Shown: positions 28,140 through 36,831 of the stretch, one piece after another
How positions within the stretch are numbered: position 1 is the first letter of the stretch
Layout of the letters: the number at the start of each line of letters is the position of its first letter
Origin: Cohnella thailandensis
GTDB taxonomy: Bacteria > Bacillota > Bacilli > Paenibacillales > Paenibacillaceae
Length of the DNA: 64,000 bases
Assembly: GCF_014212135.1 (NCBI RefSeq)
Contig: NZ_JACJVQ010000019.1
Span: forward strand, 1-64,000
Direction: 5' to 3'
The notes under the pieces: generated by a model
The model's database searches: none
What the model was told of the DNA's origin: nothing
Seen by the model: the letters and a program-made list of their open reading frames with translations, nothing else
Made by a program: the position numbers and the translations under genes

Positions 28140-30191
28140 ATGAGTTTGGACTTATTCGCTATTCCCGTCGAGAAGCTTCGAGGCGTGAGCACCCAGAAAT
28201 CCGGGGAGCTTCACGCCTTGGGTGTTTTTACGATCGGAGACTTAATGGAGTATTATCCGTTCCGTTACGAGGACTATCGCCTTAGAGAGTTCGGAGAGGT
28301 GAAGGACGGGGAGAAAATAACGGTTCAGGCCGTCGTCGCCGCCCATCCGACGCTGCAGCGCTACGGCCGGACGGCCCGGCTGATGTGCAGGGTTACGGTA
28401 GAAGGGCTTCTCGTGACGGCGGTTTGGTTCAACCGGGCATTCCTAAAGGATCAGCTGACGGTCGGCCGGGAGATCATCTTGACGGGTAAGTGGGACCAGA
28501 GAAGACGCCAGATCACGGTGGCCGAATCGGAGTTCCCCGATCGCGGAGCCGCCAAGTCGGGAACGCTTCAACCGGTCTATTCCGTCGGGGGCGGCATCAC
28601 GCAGCCTTGGATCCGCAAGAAGATCGACGAAGCGCTGAATCAATACGGCGCGATGATCCCCGAGATTCTGCCGGCGGAGATCGTTCATCGGCATGAGCTC
28701 ATTCCGAGGCGGGAGGCGGTCGCGCGGATCCATCGGCCGGAGAATTCGCGGGAGGGGCAGGAAGCCCGCCGAAGGATGGTTTACGAGGAGCTGTTCCTGT
28801 TCGAGCTCAAGCTTCAGGCTTACCGGGCGGCGAACCGCAAGCAGCCGGACGGCATCGCCCATCCGATCAAGAGCGAGGAGATCCGGGCGTTCGCGTCGGC
28901 GCTGCCCTTCGAGCTGACCGATTCCCAGAAGCAGGTCATCAACGAGATCACGTCCGACATGAAGCGTCCTTACGCGATGAATCGGCTGCTGCAAGGGGAC
29001 GTAGGCTCCGGGAAGACGGTCGTCTCGGCCGTGGCGCTCTATGCCTCCGTCCGGGCCGGCTATCAAGGAGCCTTGATGGTGCCGACGGAGATTCTGGCGG
29101 AGCAGCATTACCGTTCCCTGTCCAAGCTGTTCGAGCCTTACGGCATCCAAGTGGCGCTCTTGACGGGGAGCGCGACGGACCGCAAGCGCCGGGACATTCT
29201 AGCCAGCCTGGAGATGGGGATTGTCGATATTCTGATCGGCACCCATGCCCTCATCCAGGACGACGTCTATTTCCGGAAGCTGGGCCTTGTCGTGACGGAC
29301 GAGCAGCATCGCTTCGGCGTCAACCAAAGAAGCGTTCTGCGGCGCAAGGGGCTGAACCCCGACGTGCTCTCGATGACGGCGACCCCGATTCCTCGGACGC
29401 TAGCCATCACCGTCTTCGGAGATATGGACGTCTCTACGATCAAGGAGCGGCCGAAGGGAAGACTTCCGATCAAGACGTACTGGGTGAAGCACGAGATGAT
29501 GGACCGGGTGCTGGGCTTCATCCGCCGGGAGGCGGAGCTCGGCCATCAGACGTTCTTCATCTGTCCGCTGATCGAGGAATCGGAGAAGCTGGACGTCCAG
29601 AACGCGATCGATCTGCACGTACAATTAAAGCTGGCGCTGCCCGAGCTTGCGATCGGCCTCCTGCACGGACGAATGTCCGCCGCCGAGAAGGAGCAGGCGA
29701 TGGCCGACTTCGCCGCCAAGGAGACGAACGTGCTCGTCTCGACGACGGTTATCGAGGTCGGGGTCGACGTGCCGAACGCGACGCTGATGATCGTGATGGA
29801 CGCGGACCGCTTCGGCCTGTCCCAGCTTCACCAGCTAAGAGGGCGGGTCGGACGAAGCGAATTCCAATCCTACTGCGTCCTGATCGCCAATCCGAAGTCG
29901 GAGAACGGCCAAGAGCGGATGAAGGCGATGACGGACACGGACGACGGCTTCGAGATCGCGAGGCGGGATCTGGAGCTGCGCGGTCCCGGAGAGTTCTTCG
30001 GCACGAAGCAGAGCGGAGTCCCCGAATTCCGGATAGCGAATCTGATCGAGGACTTCGCGGTGCTGGAGCAGGCGCGGGACGACGCGGCGGAACTGACGGC
30101 CCTGCCGGAGTTCTGGACGTCTCCCGCTTATGAAGGATTAAGGGAATATCTGCGAAGAGAGGCGACTCTGCAAGGGGAACCGTTGGATTAA
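28140..30191 (+). CDS. recG: ATP-dependent DNA helicase RecG
   Basis: Branch-migrating helicase that regresses stalled forks and processes Holliday junctions. The N-terminal wedge (OB-fold) domain is followed by the superfamily 2 helicase core: LLQGDVGSGKTVV (Walker A), VVTDEQHRFG (DEQH-type box II), MTATPIPRTL, QLRGRVGRS. ATG 28140 gives 683 residues, the B. subtilis length, with GAGG 9 nt upstream; ATG 28125 is the in-frame alternative. Confidence 0.96.
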   Translation: MSLDLFAIPVEKLRGVSTQKSGELHALGVFTIGDLMEYYPFRYEDYRLREFGEVKDGEKITVQAVVAAHPTLQRYGRTARLMCRVTVEGLLVTAVWFNRAFLKDQLTVGREIILTGKWDQRRRQITVAESEFPDRGAAKSGTLQPVYSVGGGITQPWIRKKIDEALNQYGAMIPEILPAEIVHRHELIPRREAVARIHRPENSREGQEARRRMVYEELFLFELKLQAYRAANRKQPDGIAHPIKSEEIRAFASALPFELTDSQKQVINEITSDMKRPYAMNRLLQGDVGSGKTVVSAVALYASVRAGYQGALMVPTEILAEQHYRSLSKLFEPYGIQVALLTGSATDRKRRDILASLEMGIVDILIGTHALIQDDVYFRKLGLVVTDEQHRFGVNQRSVLRRKGLNPDVLSMTATPIPRTLAITVFGDMDVSTIKERPKGRLPIKTYWVKHEMMDRVLGFIRREAELGHQTFFICPLIEESEKLDVQNAIDLHVQLKLALPELAIGLLHGRMSAAEKEQAMADFAAKETNVLVSTTVIEVGVDVPNATLMIVMDADRFGLSQLHQLRGRVGRSEFQSYCVLIANPKSENGQERMKAMTDTDDGFEIARRDLELRGPGEFFGTKQSGVPEFRIANLIEDFAVLEQARDDAAELTALPEFWTSPAYEGLREYLRREATLQGEPLD

Positions 30192-30305
30192 CGAGTTAAG
30201 CCGAACAAGACAAGCGGCTCATGGAAGTCAAGGGTTTATAGGGTCTCACGCATCCAGAAACGGCATAGGATAGTCAAGACATCGCCGAGAGGAAGTGAGT
30301 TTCGA

Positions 30306-30593
30306 ATGAGCTGGCAGAAATTCGGCATCCGGCCGGATTTGGTGGAACGCGTCAAGTTCAAGATGAAAAACCCGACAACCAAGGAAAAAATCAAACAGTT
30401 GCTGGACGGAGCGAACAAATACGATCTGCAGGATCGATTGAAGGTTCGCAGATGGGTCAAGTCGGCGGCGAAGATTCTGAACGAGCCGCTGACGGACGTT
30501 CAGGAGGAGCAGATCGTCTCTTTTGTGCTCGCGCAGAAAATCGACCCCAAAAACACGCTGCATCTGATCAAGCTGTGGGCCATGTTCCGTTAG
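30306..30593 (+). CDS. Probable SpoVIF-like sporulation protein
   Basis: The 95-residue protein starts MSWQKFGIRPDLVERVKFKM and is predicted all-helical and basic. The pattern of the last 60 residues (repeated helices with DVQEEQIVSFVLAQKIDPKN) resembles stage VI sporulation protein F, which affects late coat assembly. AGAGGAAG precedes the ATG. It follows recG, a position where I recall SpoVIF-like genes in Paenibacillus; both this and the family assignment rest on memory rather than a search. After it the conserved synteny ends. Confidence 0.6.
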   Translation: MSWQKFGIRPDLVERVKFKMKNPTTKEKIKQLLDGANKYDLQDRLKVRRWVKSAAKILNEPLTDVQEEQIVSFVLAQKIDPKNTLHLIKLWAMFR

Positions 30594-30652
30594 AGACTTT
30601 AGGGATTAACTCGATGAAGACGGCGTTTCTTAGGGAAGCTTAAAGCGACGCG

Positions 30653-31645
30653 TTAAGGAAGATGCCGAATCGGCTCGGCATCTTCTTTTGCGCTGAGCTC
30701 GCCGGCCGATCCGCCGGATAACGCCCTTACGGCGTTCATCACGTCCCCCGGGTGATTTTGCGGGATCATGTGGGCTGCATGCGGCAATACGATCAAATCC
30801 GAGTCCGGGATCTCGCGGTGCAATCGATAGCTGTGCTCTTTGGTCGGGAACGGATCCTCGCCGCCGACGACGATGACAAGCGGCGTTCGGATCCGCTTGT
30901 ACCTCCCCATCGCTGCTTTGGCGGCAGGAACGAACGCCAGCACGTCTTCCCGGTTGACTCTGAACTGCGACGGACGCAGCCAGTAGGCGAGCGTTGCTTG
31001 CCGGTACGATTCGGGCACGGGCTCGGGTTTGAACGTTTCCCGCAGAACGGCGTTCGTTAGAAGCGGGCCGACGACGGGCAGCAGCGTGCGCAGCAGGAAA
31101 GCTCCCAGGACCGGCGCCATAGCGATCGTCGAGATCGGGTCCCCCTTCTCCGCCGGGTACCCTTGCGGATAGAATCCGGCCCCCAGCGTCACGATCCCGG
31201 CCAGATCGTCCGGGTATTCCAGCGCATAGGTTAGCGCGAGAACGCCGCTCCACGAATGGGCGACGAGAATCGGCTTCTCGATTCCCAGCCCGATCAGAGC
31301 CCGGCGCAGCAGCATCGCCTGCTTCCCGGGAGTGACGCGCTCGCCGTCCGGCCGCTCGCTGTATCCGTATCCGGGCCGGTCGAAGGCGATCCCGCAATAC
31401 CCGCTTCGGGCGGCGATGTCGATCGTCTCCCGGTAATCTTCGGCGGTCAGAACGCCGCCATGGAGGAACACGACCGGCCGTCCTTCGCCTTTGCGGATAA
31501 AATGAAGCTTGACGCCATCCGCTTCGACGAATTCTCCCCGAGGCGGGTACCGCTTCTCCGCCATTCGCACCTTGTGTCGTCCATACCCGTAAAGCGCCCC
31601 TGATAAGATCAGCACGACCGCCAACAGAACCGTTATCGCAACCAT
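30653..31645 (-). CDS. Alpha/beta hydrolase with N-terminal membrane helix
   Basis: Serine hydrolase of about 330 residues. An N-terminal hydrophobic helix (about 3-20) anchors it to the membrane. The oxyanion segment is FLHGGVLTAEDY, the nucleophile elbow is AHSWSG, and the likely catalytic His is in LPHAAHMIPQNHP near the C-terminus. Substrate unknown. ATG 31645 is preferred (AGGAGG 7 nt upstream) over the longer frame to 31669. A TetR-type operator-like site lies 48 nt upstream and matches the one before the tetR gene, so it is probably the main target of that repressor. Confidence 0.85.
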   Translation of the reverse strand: MVAITVLLAVVLILSGALYGYGRHKVRMAEKRYPPRGEFVEADGVKLHFIRKGEGRPVVFLHGGVLTAEDYRETIDIAARSGYCGIAFDRPGYGYSERPDGERVTPGKQAMLLRRALIGLGIEKPILVAHSWSGVLALTYALEYPDDLAGIVTLGAGFYPQGYPAEKGDPISTIAMAPVLGAFLLRTLLPVVGPLLTNAVLRETFKPEPVPESYRQATLAYWLRPSQFRVNREDVLAFVPAAKAAMGRYKRIRTPLVIVVGGEDPFPTKEHSYRLHREIPDSDLIVLPHAAHMIPQNHPGDVMNAVRALSGGSAGELSAKEDAEPIRHLP

Positions 31646-31692
31646 TTTTAAACCTCCTAATCCAATCAAATCCTTTTTAATGTGTTATTAAC

Positions 31693-31706
31693 GTACTGAT
31701 TAGTAT
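31693..31706. promoter_or_regulatory. Probable TetR operator upstream of the alpha/beta hydrolase gene
   Basis: GTACTGATTAGTAT followed by GTTGT is nearly identical to the perfect palindrome before the tetR gene (32565-32578), with two base differences in the core. Confidence 0.7.
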
Positions 31707-31744
31707 GTTGTCAGTAAAAAAGGAACCGTCGCCGCAGCGAACGG

Positions 31745-32524
31745 TTATCGCTTGACGACGATGCCCTGCCCCAACGTTCTCGACACCGTGCGAATCAGCG
31801 AACGCAGCCGCTCCGGTCTCGGGTCGAGGATCCATTCCACGAGGACGCCCTTTAACAACGCATCGAACATCGCCGCTATCGAATAGGGGTCCGCACTGTC
31901 GTCCAGGTACCGTCTGCGCTGCAATTCCAGCAAGAGCTCCGCCACGCGGCTCAGCAAGCCGCGGTGCAGCTTGCTCATTCGCTCCCGGATGTCCGGGTCC
32001 CGGCCGGACACCAGAAACTCCATGAACAGCATCGAGTCCGCTTCGCCCGACTCCAGGCAGAGCAGTTGGGACGCCAGCCATTCGGCAAGCGCGGACGCCG
32101 GTTCCTCCGCCTGCAGGACGCGTTCGATCTGGCCGGGAAGCATGCGGAGCTGCCGCTCGTAATGGCCTTCAAGCATCGCCAGGAACAAGTCCTGCTTGGA
32201 CGAGAAGTGCCAATAGACGGCTCCCTTGCTCAATCCGGCATGTTCGGCGACTTTATCCAGGGAAGCGTTCGTATACCCGAATTCCGAGAACACGGAAGCC
32301 GCCGATTCCAGAACGCGGGTCTTCGTGTCGGCAAGCGCGGGATCGCGAGCCTCTTGCTTCTCCTTCAGCCATTCCCTCATCTCGCGCTTGCCCCCGAAAT
32401 GCCTGCGGACGGCGGTCCAATGGACTTGGGCGGCGTCGGCCACCTCGGCAAAGGTAATCGCGTCGAAAGGCTTCGTCTCCGCGATGCGCTCCGCGGCCTG
32501 CAGCACTTTGTCCCGTACGGTCAA
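31745..32524 (-). CDS. TetR/AcrR-family regulator with two tandem N-terminal HTH segments
   Basis: The 259-residue protein is longer than usual for TetR. A first HTH-like segment (about 5-45, including FAEVADAAQVHWTAVRRHF) is followed by a canonical TetR HTH (about 70-112, SLDKVAEHAGLSKGAVYWHF) and an AcrR-type C-terminal ligand domain. TTG start with AAGGAGG 8 nt upstream. It sits upstream of the alpha/beta hydrolase gene on the same strand. Identical half-sites before both genes suggest autorepression and repression of the hydrolase. Ligand unknown. Confidence 0.88.
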   Translation of the reverse strand: MTVRDKVLQAAERIAETKPFDAITFAEVADAAQVHWTAVRRHFGGKREMREWLKEKQEARDPALADTKTRVLESAASVFSEFGYTNASLDKVAEHAGLSKGAVYWHFSSKQDLFLAMLEGHYERQLRMLPGQIERVLQAEEPASALAEWLASQLLCLESGEADSMLFMEFLVSGRDPDIRERMSKLHRGLLSRVAELLLELQRRRYLDDSADPYSIAAMFDALLKGVLVEWILDPRPERLRSLIRTVSRTLGQGIVVKR

Positions 32525-32564
32525 GCCTTTCGCCTCCTTGCTGTTATCAAAATGTGATATTCAG

Positions 32565-32578
32565 ATACTAATTAGTAT
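32565..32578. promoter_or_regulatory. Perfect 14-bp palindrome, probable TetR autoregulatory operator
   Basis: ATACTAATTAGTAT is self-complementary and lies 41 nt upstream of the TTG start of the tetR gene; the flank GTTGT is shared with the second site at 31693. Confidence 0.75.
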
Positions 32579-32641
32579 GTTGTATCCTTCCATCTTCTGT
32601 CAAGCCCCGGTTCGGCGGCTCCGGCGAATCCCGGAACCGCC

Positions 32642-33313
32642 TTATCTCGCCACCCGTTCGATCAGAGAGGGACTGTCGTTCCGAACGTTGCCGACGGCGG
32701 CGCTCACCTCGTAGGCCGCCATCTCGTCCTCCGGGTAAGGAACGAGCAGATGCTTCAGGCGTGCCGGCTCCCTAATCCGGCGGTCGAGCCACAGCGCTTC
32801 ATCCTCCGGCTTCAGGATGACCGGCATCCTGTCGTGAATATCGGCCATGAGCCGATTGGGCGCGGTCGTCAGCACCGTGCACGTGTGCCATTTCTCTCCT
32901 TCGGGAGAGACCCAGGTCTCGTACAAGCCGGCCAGGCTGAACAATCCGCCTCCCTTAAGCGTAATCCGCATCGGCTTCTTGCCGCCCGCGGAGCGCTGCC
33001 ACTCGTAGAAGCCGTCGGCAGGCAGGAGGCAGCGCTTGTTAAGATAAGCGTTCCGGAAGGCGGGCCGCTCCTCGATCGTCTCCGCGCGGGCGTTGATCAT
33101 CTTGTTGCCGATCCTGGCGTCCTCCGCCCAGGGAGGAACCAGCCCCCACTTAAGCAGGCCGATCCGATTGCGGCTGCCGTCGTTGATGACGGCGGGAACG
33201 AGCTGTCCCGGAGCCACGTTGTAGCGAGGCTGATAGGGGCTAACGACGTTCTCCGCGAAATAACGCGCCAGCATCTCCTCAATCGTCACCGTTATCGTAT
33301 ATCTTCCGCACAT
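32642..33313 (-). CDS. SOS response-associated peptidase (YedK/HMCES family)
   Basis: Forms a covalent crosslink with abasic sites in single-stranded DNA through Cys2, protecting forks. The 223-residue protein starts MCGRYTIT, so Cys2 is exposed after methionine removal. It has the conserved RYNVAPGQ, WGLVPPWA, NARAETI and PADGFYEW motifs, and HDRMPVIL with the catalytic His. GGGAGGAA lies upstream of ATG 33313; the frame to 33568 is not supported. It is the family known in human cells as HMCES. Confidence 0.94.
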   Translation of the reverse strand: MCGRYTITVTIEEMLARYFAENVVSPYQPRYNVAPGQLVPAVINDGSRNRIGLLKWGLVPPWAEDARIGNKMINARAETIEERPAFRNAYLNKRCLLPADGFYEWQRSAGGKKPMRITLKGGGLFSLAGLYETWVSPEGEKWHTCTVLTTAPNRLMADIHDRMPVILKPEDEALWLDRRIREPARLKHLLVPYPEDEMAAYEVSAAVGNVRNDSPSLIERVAR

Positions 33314-33473
33314 GCTCGTTCCTCCCGTATTTTTTATGCCGCACGTGTCTATGAATCTACTCTCCTTATTATAACTCAAAGACGTCCCGGACAGTCGCTT
33401 CCGAATTCCGACGGTTGACCGGGGCGCATTTTCCCAGTATGATGAACAACGAGACAACCAACATATCGAACGT

Positions 33474-33570
33474 TTACGCGGGAGCTGAGGGAACTTGGCT
33501 GAGAGGGAAGCTGATCCGCTTTCGACCGTCAGACCTGATCTGGATAATTCCAGCGGAGGCAGTTGCACCT
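33474..33570 (+). ncRNA. TPP (thiamine pyrophosphate) riboswitch
   Basis: It contains the diagnostic pieces in order: GGGAGCT...GGCTGAGAGGG (P2/J2-3, with CTGAGA), a variable P3 arm, and ACCTGATCTGGATAAT then CCAGCGGAGG (P4/P5 THI-box core). It is upstream of a thiamine-precursor transporter operon, and a terminator follows at 33696-33725. Ends are approximate because P1 is weak by eye. Confidence 0.93.
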
Positions 33571-33695
33571 ATCCGAATGGATTCGCATTCTCATGCGTAC
33601 CTTCGAATTGTCCGCGCGCGGCGCGGTAAGGTGAGAGAGAGCCGTCAGCCTTGAAGAAGGCGGCGGATTCTCCCTATCGTCCTTGCATGACATGG

Positions 33696-33725
33696 ACGCC
33701 CTCCGGTTTCGGGGGGCGTTTTTTT
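33696..33725 (+). terminator. Expression-platform terminator of the TPP riboswitch
   Basis: ACGCCCTCC, loop GGTTTC, GGGGGGCGT, then seven T residues, about 125 nt past the aptamer and about 190 nt before the first gene. It fits transcription termination when TPP is bound. Confidence 0.85.
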
Positions 33726-33912
33726 GTTGCTTCCGGAATGGATACTAGGCTAGGAGAACGATGCGATCGGACGGGCACGGGATTGTGGCTAGGGTCGGTT
33801 CGTAGGTCTGCGCGGGTGCGAGGTTCGGCGGGCGGCTGGCCGGCGTCGGCGGAAGCTCGGGATCGCCAGGCATCTGGTTGCTCAGACGAAGAGAACAGGG
33901 GAGAGACAAAAG

Positions 33913-34941
33913 ATGAAGAGCAAGTACGGAAAATTCGGCAAGGCAAGCCTGCTGTCGCTGACGGCGCTGCTTCTTGCGGCGGGCTGCGGCAACAACGCGG
34001 AATCGAATGAAGGCGGCGCTTCCTCAAGCGCGTCGAAGGAACTGGAGGAAGTCAAGGTCGTGCTGGATTGGACTCCGAACACGAACCATACGGGGCTGTA
34101 CGTGGCGGCCGCTCAAGGCTTCTGGGAAAAAAGAGGACTGAAGGTCGAGATCGTCCAGCCGCCGGAGAGCGGAGCGGACGCGATGGTGGCGAGCGGAGCG
34201 GCCGACTTCGGCGTCGGGGCCCAGGAGGGTCTGACTCTGGCGCGCGAGCAGGACATGCCGTTGGTGTCCCTGGCGGCCATCATCCAGCACAACACCTCGG
34301 GCTTCGCCAGCCCGGCGGAGAAGGGGATCAAGGAGCCGAAGGATTTCGAAGGCCGCACTTACGGAGGATGGGGCTCCCCCGCGGAAGAGGCCGTCATCGG
34401 ATCGATGATGAAGAACCAAGGCGCCGACGTAAGCAAGGTGAAGTTCGTCAACGCGGGAACGGCCGACTTCTTCACGGCGATCACGAAGGACATCGACTTC
34501 GAATGGATTTTCCAAGCGTGGACCGGCATCGAGGCCGAGCAGCGGGGCATCGAGCTGAACATGGTGTACTTGGCCGACTTCGACAAGAGACTGGATTATT
34601 ACACGCCGATCCTGGAGACGAGCGAGAAAATGATTGCCGACAAGCCGGACGTCGTGCGCGCTTTCGTCGAAGGAGCGTCCGAGGGCTACGAGTACGCGAT
34701 CGAGCATCCGGCGGAGTCGGCGGACATCCTGCTGAAGGCCGTGCCGGATCTGAATGCGGAACTCGTGAAGGCGAGCCAGGAGTGGCTGGCGAACAAGTAT
34801 CAGGATGACGCTCCCCGTTGGGGCGAGCAGAAGCGGGAGGTCTGGTCCGGCTACGCGGAGTTCCTGAAGGAGCACGGACTTCTCAAGGCCGACCTCGATT
34901 ACGACGCCATGTTCACGAACGACTTTTTGCCGCAAAAATAA
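33913..34941 (+). CDS. ABC transporter substrate-binding lipoprotein, NMT1/THI5-like (thiamine precursor)
   Basis: The 342-residue lipoprotein has a signal ending in LLLAAGCGNN, with the lipobox cysteine near residue 25. The mature NMT1/ThiY-like domain starts VKVVLDWTPNTNHTGLYVAAAQGFW, the classical start of pyrimidine-moiety (HMP or formyl-aminopyrimidine) binding proteins. A GGGGAGAG Shine-Dalgarno precedes the ATG. It is the first gene after the TPP riboswitch, so it should be expressed only under thiamine shortage. Substrate is inferred from family and riboswitch. Confidence 0.93.
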   Translation: MKSKYGKFGKASLLSLTALLLAAGCGNNAESNEGGASSSASKELEEVKVVLDWTPNTNHTGLYVAAAQGFWEKRGLKVEIVQPPESGADAMVASGAADFGVGAQEGLTLAREQDMPLVSLAAIIQHNTSGFASPAEKGIKEPKDFEGRTYGGWGSPAEEAVIGSMMKNQGADVSKVKFVNAGTADFFTAITKDIDFEWIFQAWTGIEAEQRGIELNMVYLADFDKRLDYYTPILETSEKMIADKPDVVRAFVEGASEGYEYAIEHPAESADILLKAVPDLNAELVKASQEWLANKYQDDAPRWGEQKREVWSGYAEFLKEHGLLKADLDYDAMFTNDFLPQK

Positions 34942-34968
34942 CGAAGAATGGACAAGGAGGAAGAGCCT

Positions 34969-35274
34969 GTGGCGCAAGCTCTGTTAAGCATTCAAATTTT
35001 GCCGAAGCTGAAGCAAGGGGATACGGACGTGATTCCTTACGTCGACCGCGCGATCGAGATCATCAAGGAATCGGGCGTTCCTTACCGGGTCGGCCCGCTG
35101 GAGACGACGATGGAAGGGGACCTCGACACGCTGCTGGACATCGTCAAAAAAATGAACGCGGAAATGTTCGAGCTCGGCAGCCCGTCCGTCCTGTCCCAGA
35201 TCAAGCTGTCGGTGGACGGAAGCGGCAACGCCTCGATGGCGCGCCTCCTGCAGAAATATCCCGATGGCCGGTAA
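34969..35274 (+). CDS. MTH1187-family thiamine-binding protein (YkoF-like fold)
   Basis: Small cytoplasmic protein of 101 residues: MAQALLSIQILPKL, IEIIKESGVPYRVGPLETTMEG and a ferredoxin-like fold characteristic of the MTH1187/YkoF group, some of which bind thiamine or its hydroxymethylpyrimidine part. GTG 34969 is preceded by GGAGGAAG; ATG 34948 is in frame but lacks a good Shine-Dalgarno. It lies between the binding protein and permease genes and overlaps the permease gene by 11 nt. Confidence 0.88.
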   Translation: MAQALLSIQILPKLKQGDTDVIPYVDRAIEIIKESGVPYRVGPLETTMEGDLDTLLDIVKKMNAEMFELGSPSVLSQIKLSVDGSGNASMARLLQKYPDGR

Positions 35275-36046
35275 CGTTCGCCGGGCGTTCGTGCCGGGAG
35301 GAACGCTCCTCGCTTTGCTGCTTATATGGCAGGCTAGCTGCATGGCTTTCGACGTGAAGCCTTACGTGCTTCCTTCTCCTTGGACGATCGCTTCCTACAT
35401 GGGGGAGAACGCCTCCCGGCTGTGGGATCAGATGTGGTTCACCCTGCGTCTGGCCCTTAAGGGAATGGGGCTCGGAGTGGCGATCGGCATCCTGGCCGCG
35501 CTGCTGTTCCACCTCATTCCCGGAGTGAGGGCGGCGCTGTCGCCGATCATCATCATCACGCAGAACATCCCGACGATCGCCTTGGGGCCGCTGCTGATCG
35601 TCTGGTTCGGATTCGGACTTATGCCTAAGCTGATATTGCTCGTTCTCGTGTGCTTTTTCCCCGTCGCCTGGTCCATGCTCGCGGGGCTCGGCCAAGCGGC
35701 GCCGCACCTTCGGGAATACCTCTCGATGATCGGGGCTTCCCGGTGGGAGATTCTTCGCCGGCTGGAGCTGCCCGCTTCTCTTCCGTCCTTCTTCACCGGA
35801 TTGAAGCTGACGGCGACCTACGGCGTGACGGCGGCCATCGTGGCGGAGTGGCTCGGCTCCAGCGAGGGCATCGGCCACTACATCGTGCTCAAGTCCAAGG
35901 GCTACGACACGGTCGGCGTGTTCTCCGCGATCGTCTGCATCGTGGCGCTGGCTCTCGCTTTCTACGGCGCCGCCGCTTTATTGGAGAGGCTGGTCATCCG
36001 TTGGAGACCTTCGGCATCGGGCGGAAAAGGAGGGCGTTCGGAATGA
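35264..36046 (+). CDS. ABC transporter permease for thiamine precursor (ThiX-like)
   Basis: The 260-residue inner-membrane protein has six or more helices and the binding-protein-dependent permease loop (EYLSMIGASRWEILRRLELPASLPSFF is the EAA region, about 149-175). It resembles SsuC/ThiX type permeases. Its start is inside the preceding gene and its stop overlaps the ATPase start (ATGA), indicating tight coupling. It carries the membrane path of the precursor importer. Confidence 0.93.
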   Translation: MAGNVRRAFVPGGTLLALLLIWQASCMAFDVKPYVLPSPWTIASYMGENASRLWDQMWFTLRLALKGMGLGVAIGILAALLFHLIPGVRAALSPIIIITQNIPTIALGPLLIVWFGFGLMPKLILLVLVCFFPVAWSMLAGLGQAAPHLREYLSMIGASRWEILRRLELPASLPSFFTGLKLTATYGVTAAIVAEWLGSSEGIGHYIVLKSKGYDTVGVFSAIVCIVALALAFYGAAALLERLVIRWRPSASGGKGGRSE

Positions 36047-36831
36047 GCGGAACTTCATCGGCAAAGCTGGAGTTGACCGGCGTATCCAAAAGCTTTATGA
36101 GAGACCGCAAACGCCATCCGGTGCTCGATCGGTTGTCCCTCCGCGTCGGCGAAGGAGAATTCGTCACGCTGATCGGCCCGTCCGGCAGCGGCAAATCGAC
36201 GCTGTTCCGGCTGATCGGCGGCGTCGAGCTTCCGGACGAAGGCAGCATTCGGATCGACGGCAAGGAGACGACCGGCGAGCGCGGGCACATCAGCTATATG
36301 CCTCAGCAAGCGTCGCTGTTTCCGTGGCTGTCGGTAGCGGCCAATATCGGCTCCGCCCTGACGACGGCGGGAATCCGGGCGGACGAAGCGAAGCGGCTGG
36401 CATCGGAATGGCTCGGGAAAATCGGGCTGGGCGACGTGGCTCGAGAGTACCCGCACGTTCTGTCCGGCGGCATGCAGCAGCGCGTTTCCTTCTTGCGCGC
36501 GCTGCTCATGCCGCGTGCCGTCATGTGCCTCGACGAGCCGTTCGCCGCGCTCGACGCCTTGACCCGCGCCGAGATGCAAGCGTGGCTGCTGAGGCTGTGG
36601 GAGGAGGAGCGGCGCTCGGTGCTGTTCGTCACGCACAGCATCGAGGAGGCTCTGACGCTCTCGGATCGCATCTACGTGCTTTCCCGCGCTCCCGCGCGGA
36701 TCCTGAAGGAGATCCGGGTTCCGTTCTCCCGCCCTCGCCGCGAGGACGTGTGGAAGGAGCCGGAGTTCGTCGGCCTGAAGCAAGAAGTGCTGGAGCTTCT
36801 CGGAGAGGGAGCGGGGGCTTCCCGTGGATAA
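36043..36831 (+). CDS. ABC transporter ATP-binding protein (ThiZ-like)
   Basis: ATPase subunit of 262 residues with Walker A GPSGSGKST (about 45-53), Q-loop YMPQQASLFPW, signature LSGGMQQR, Walker B MCLDEPFAALD and the switch HSIEEAL with its histidine. It belongs to the SsuB/ThiZ/TauB group. ATG 36043 overlaps the permease stop; the longer frame from 35650 lies in the permease gene. Its end overlaps the next gene by 8 nt. Confidence 0.94.
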   Translation: MSGTSSAKLELTGVSKSFMRDRKRHPVLDRLSLRVGEGEFVTLIGPSGSGKSTLFRLIGGVELPDEGSIRIDGKETTGERGHISYMPQQASLFPWLSVAANIGSALTTAGIRADEAKRLASEWLGKIGLGDVAREYPHVLSGGMQQRVSFLRALLMPRAVMCLDEPFAALDALTRAEMQAWLLRLWEEERRSVLFVTHSIEEALTLSDRIYVLSRAPARILKEIRVPFSRPRREDVWKEPEFVGLKQEVLELLGEGAGASRG

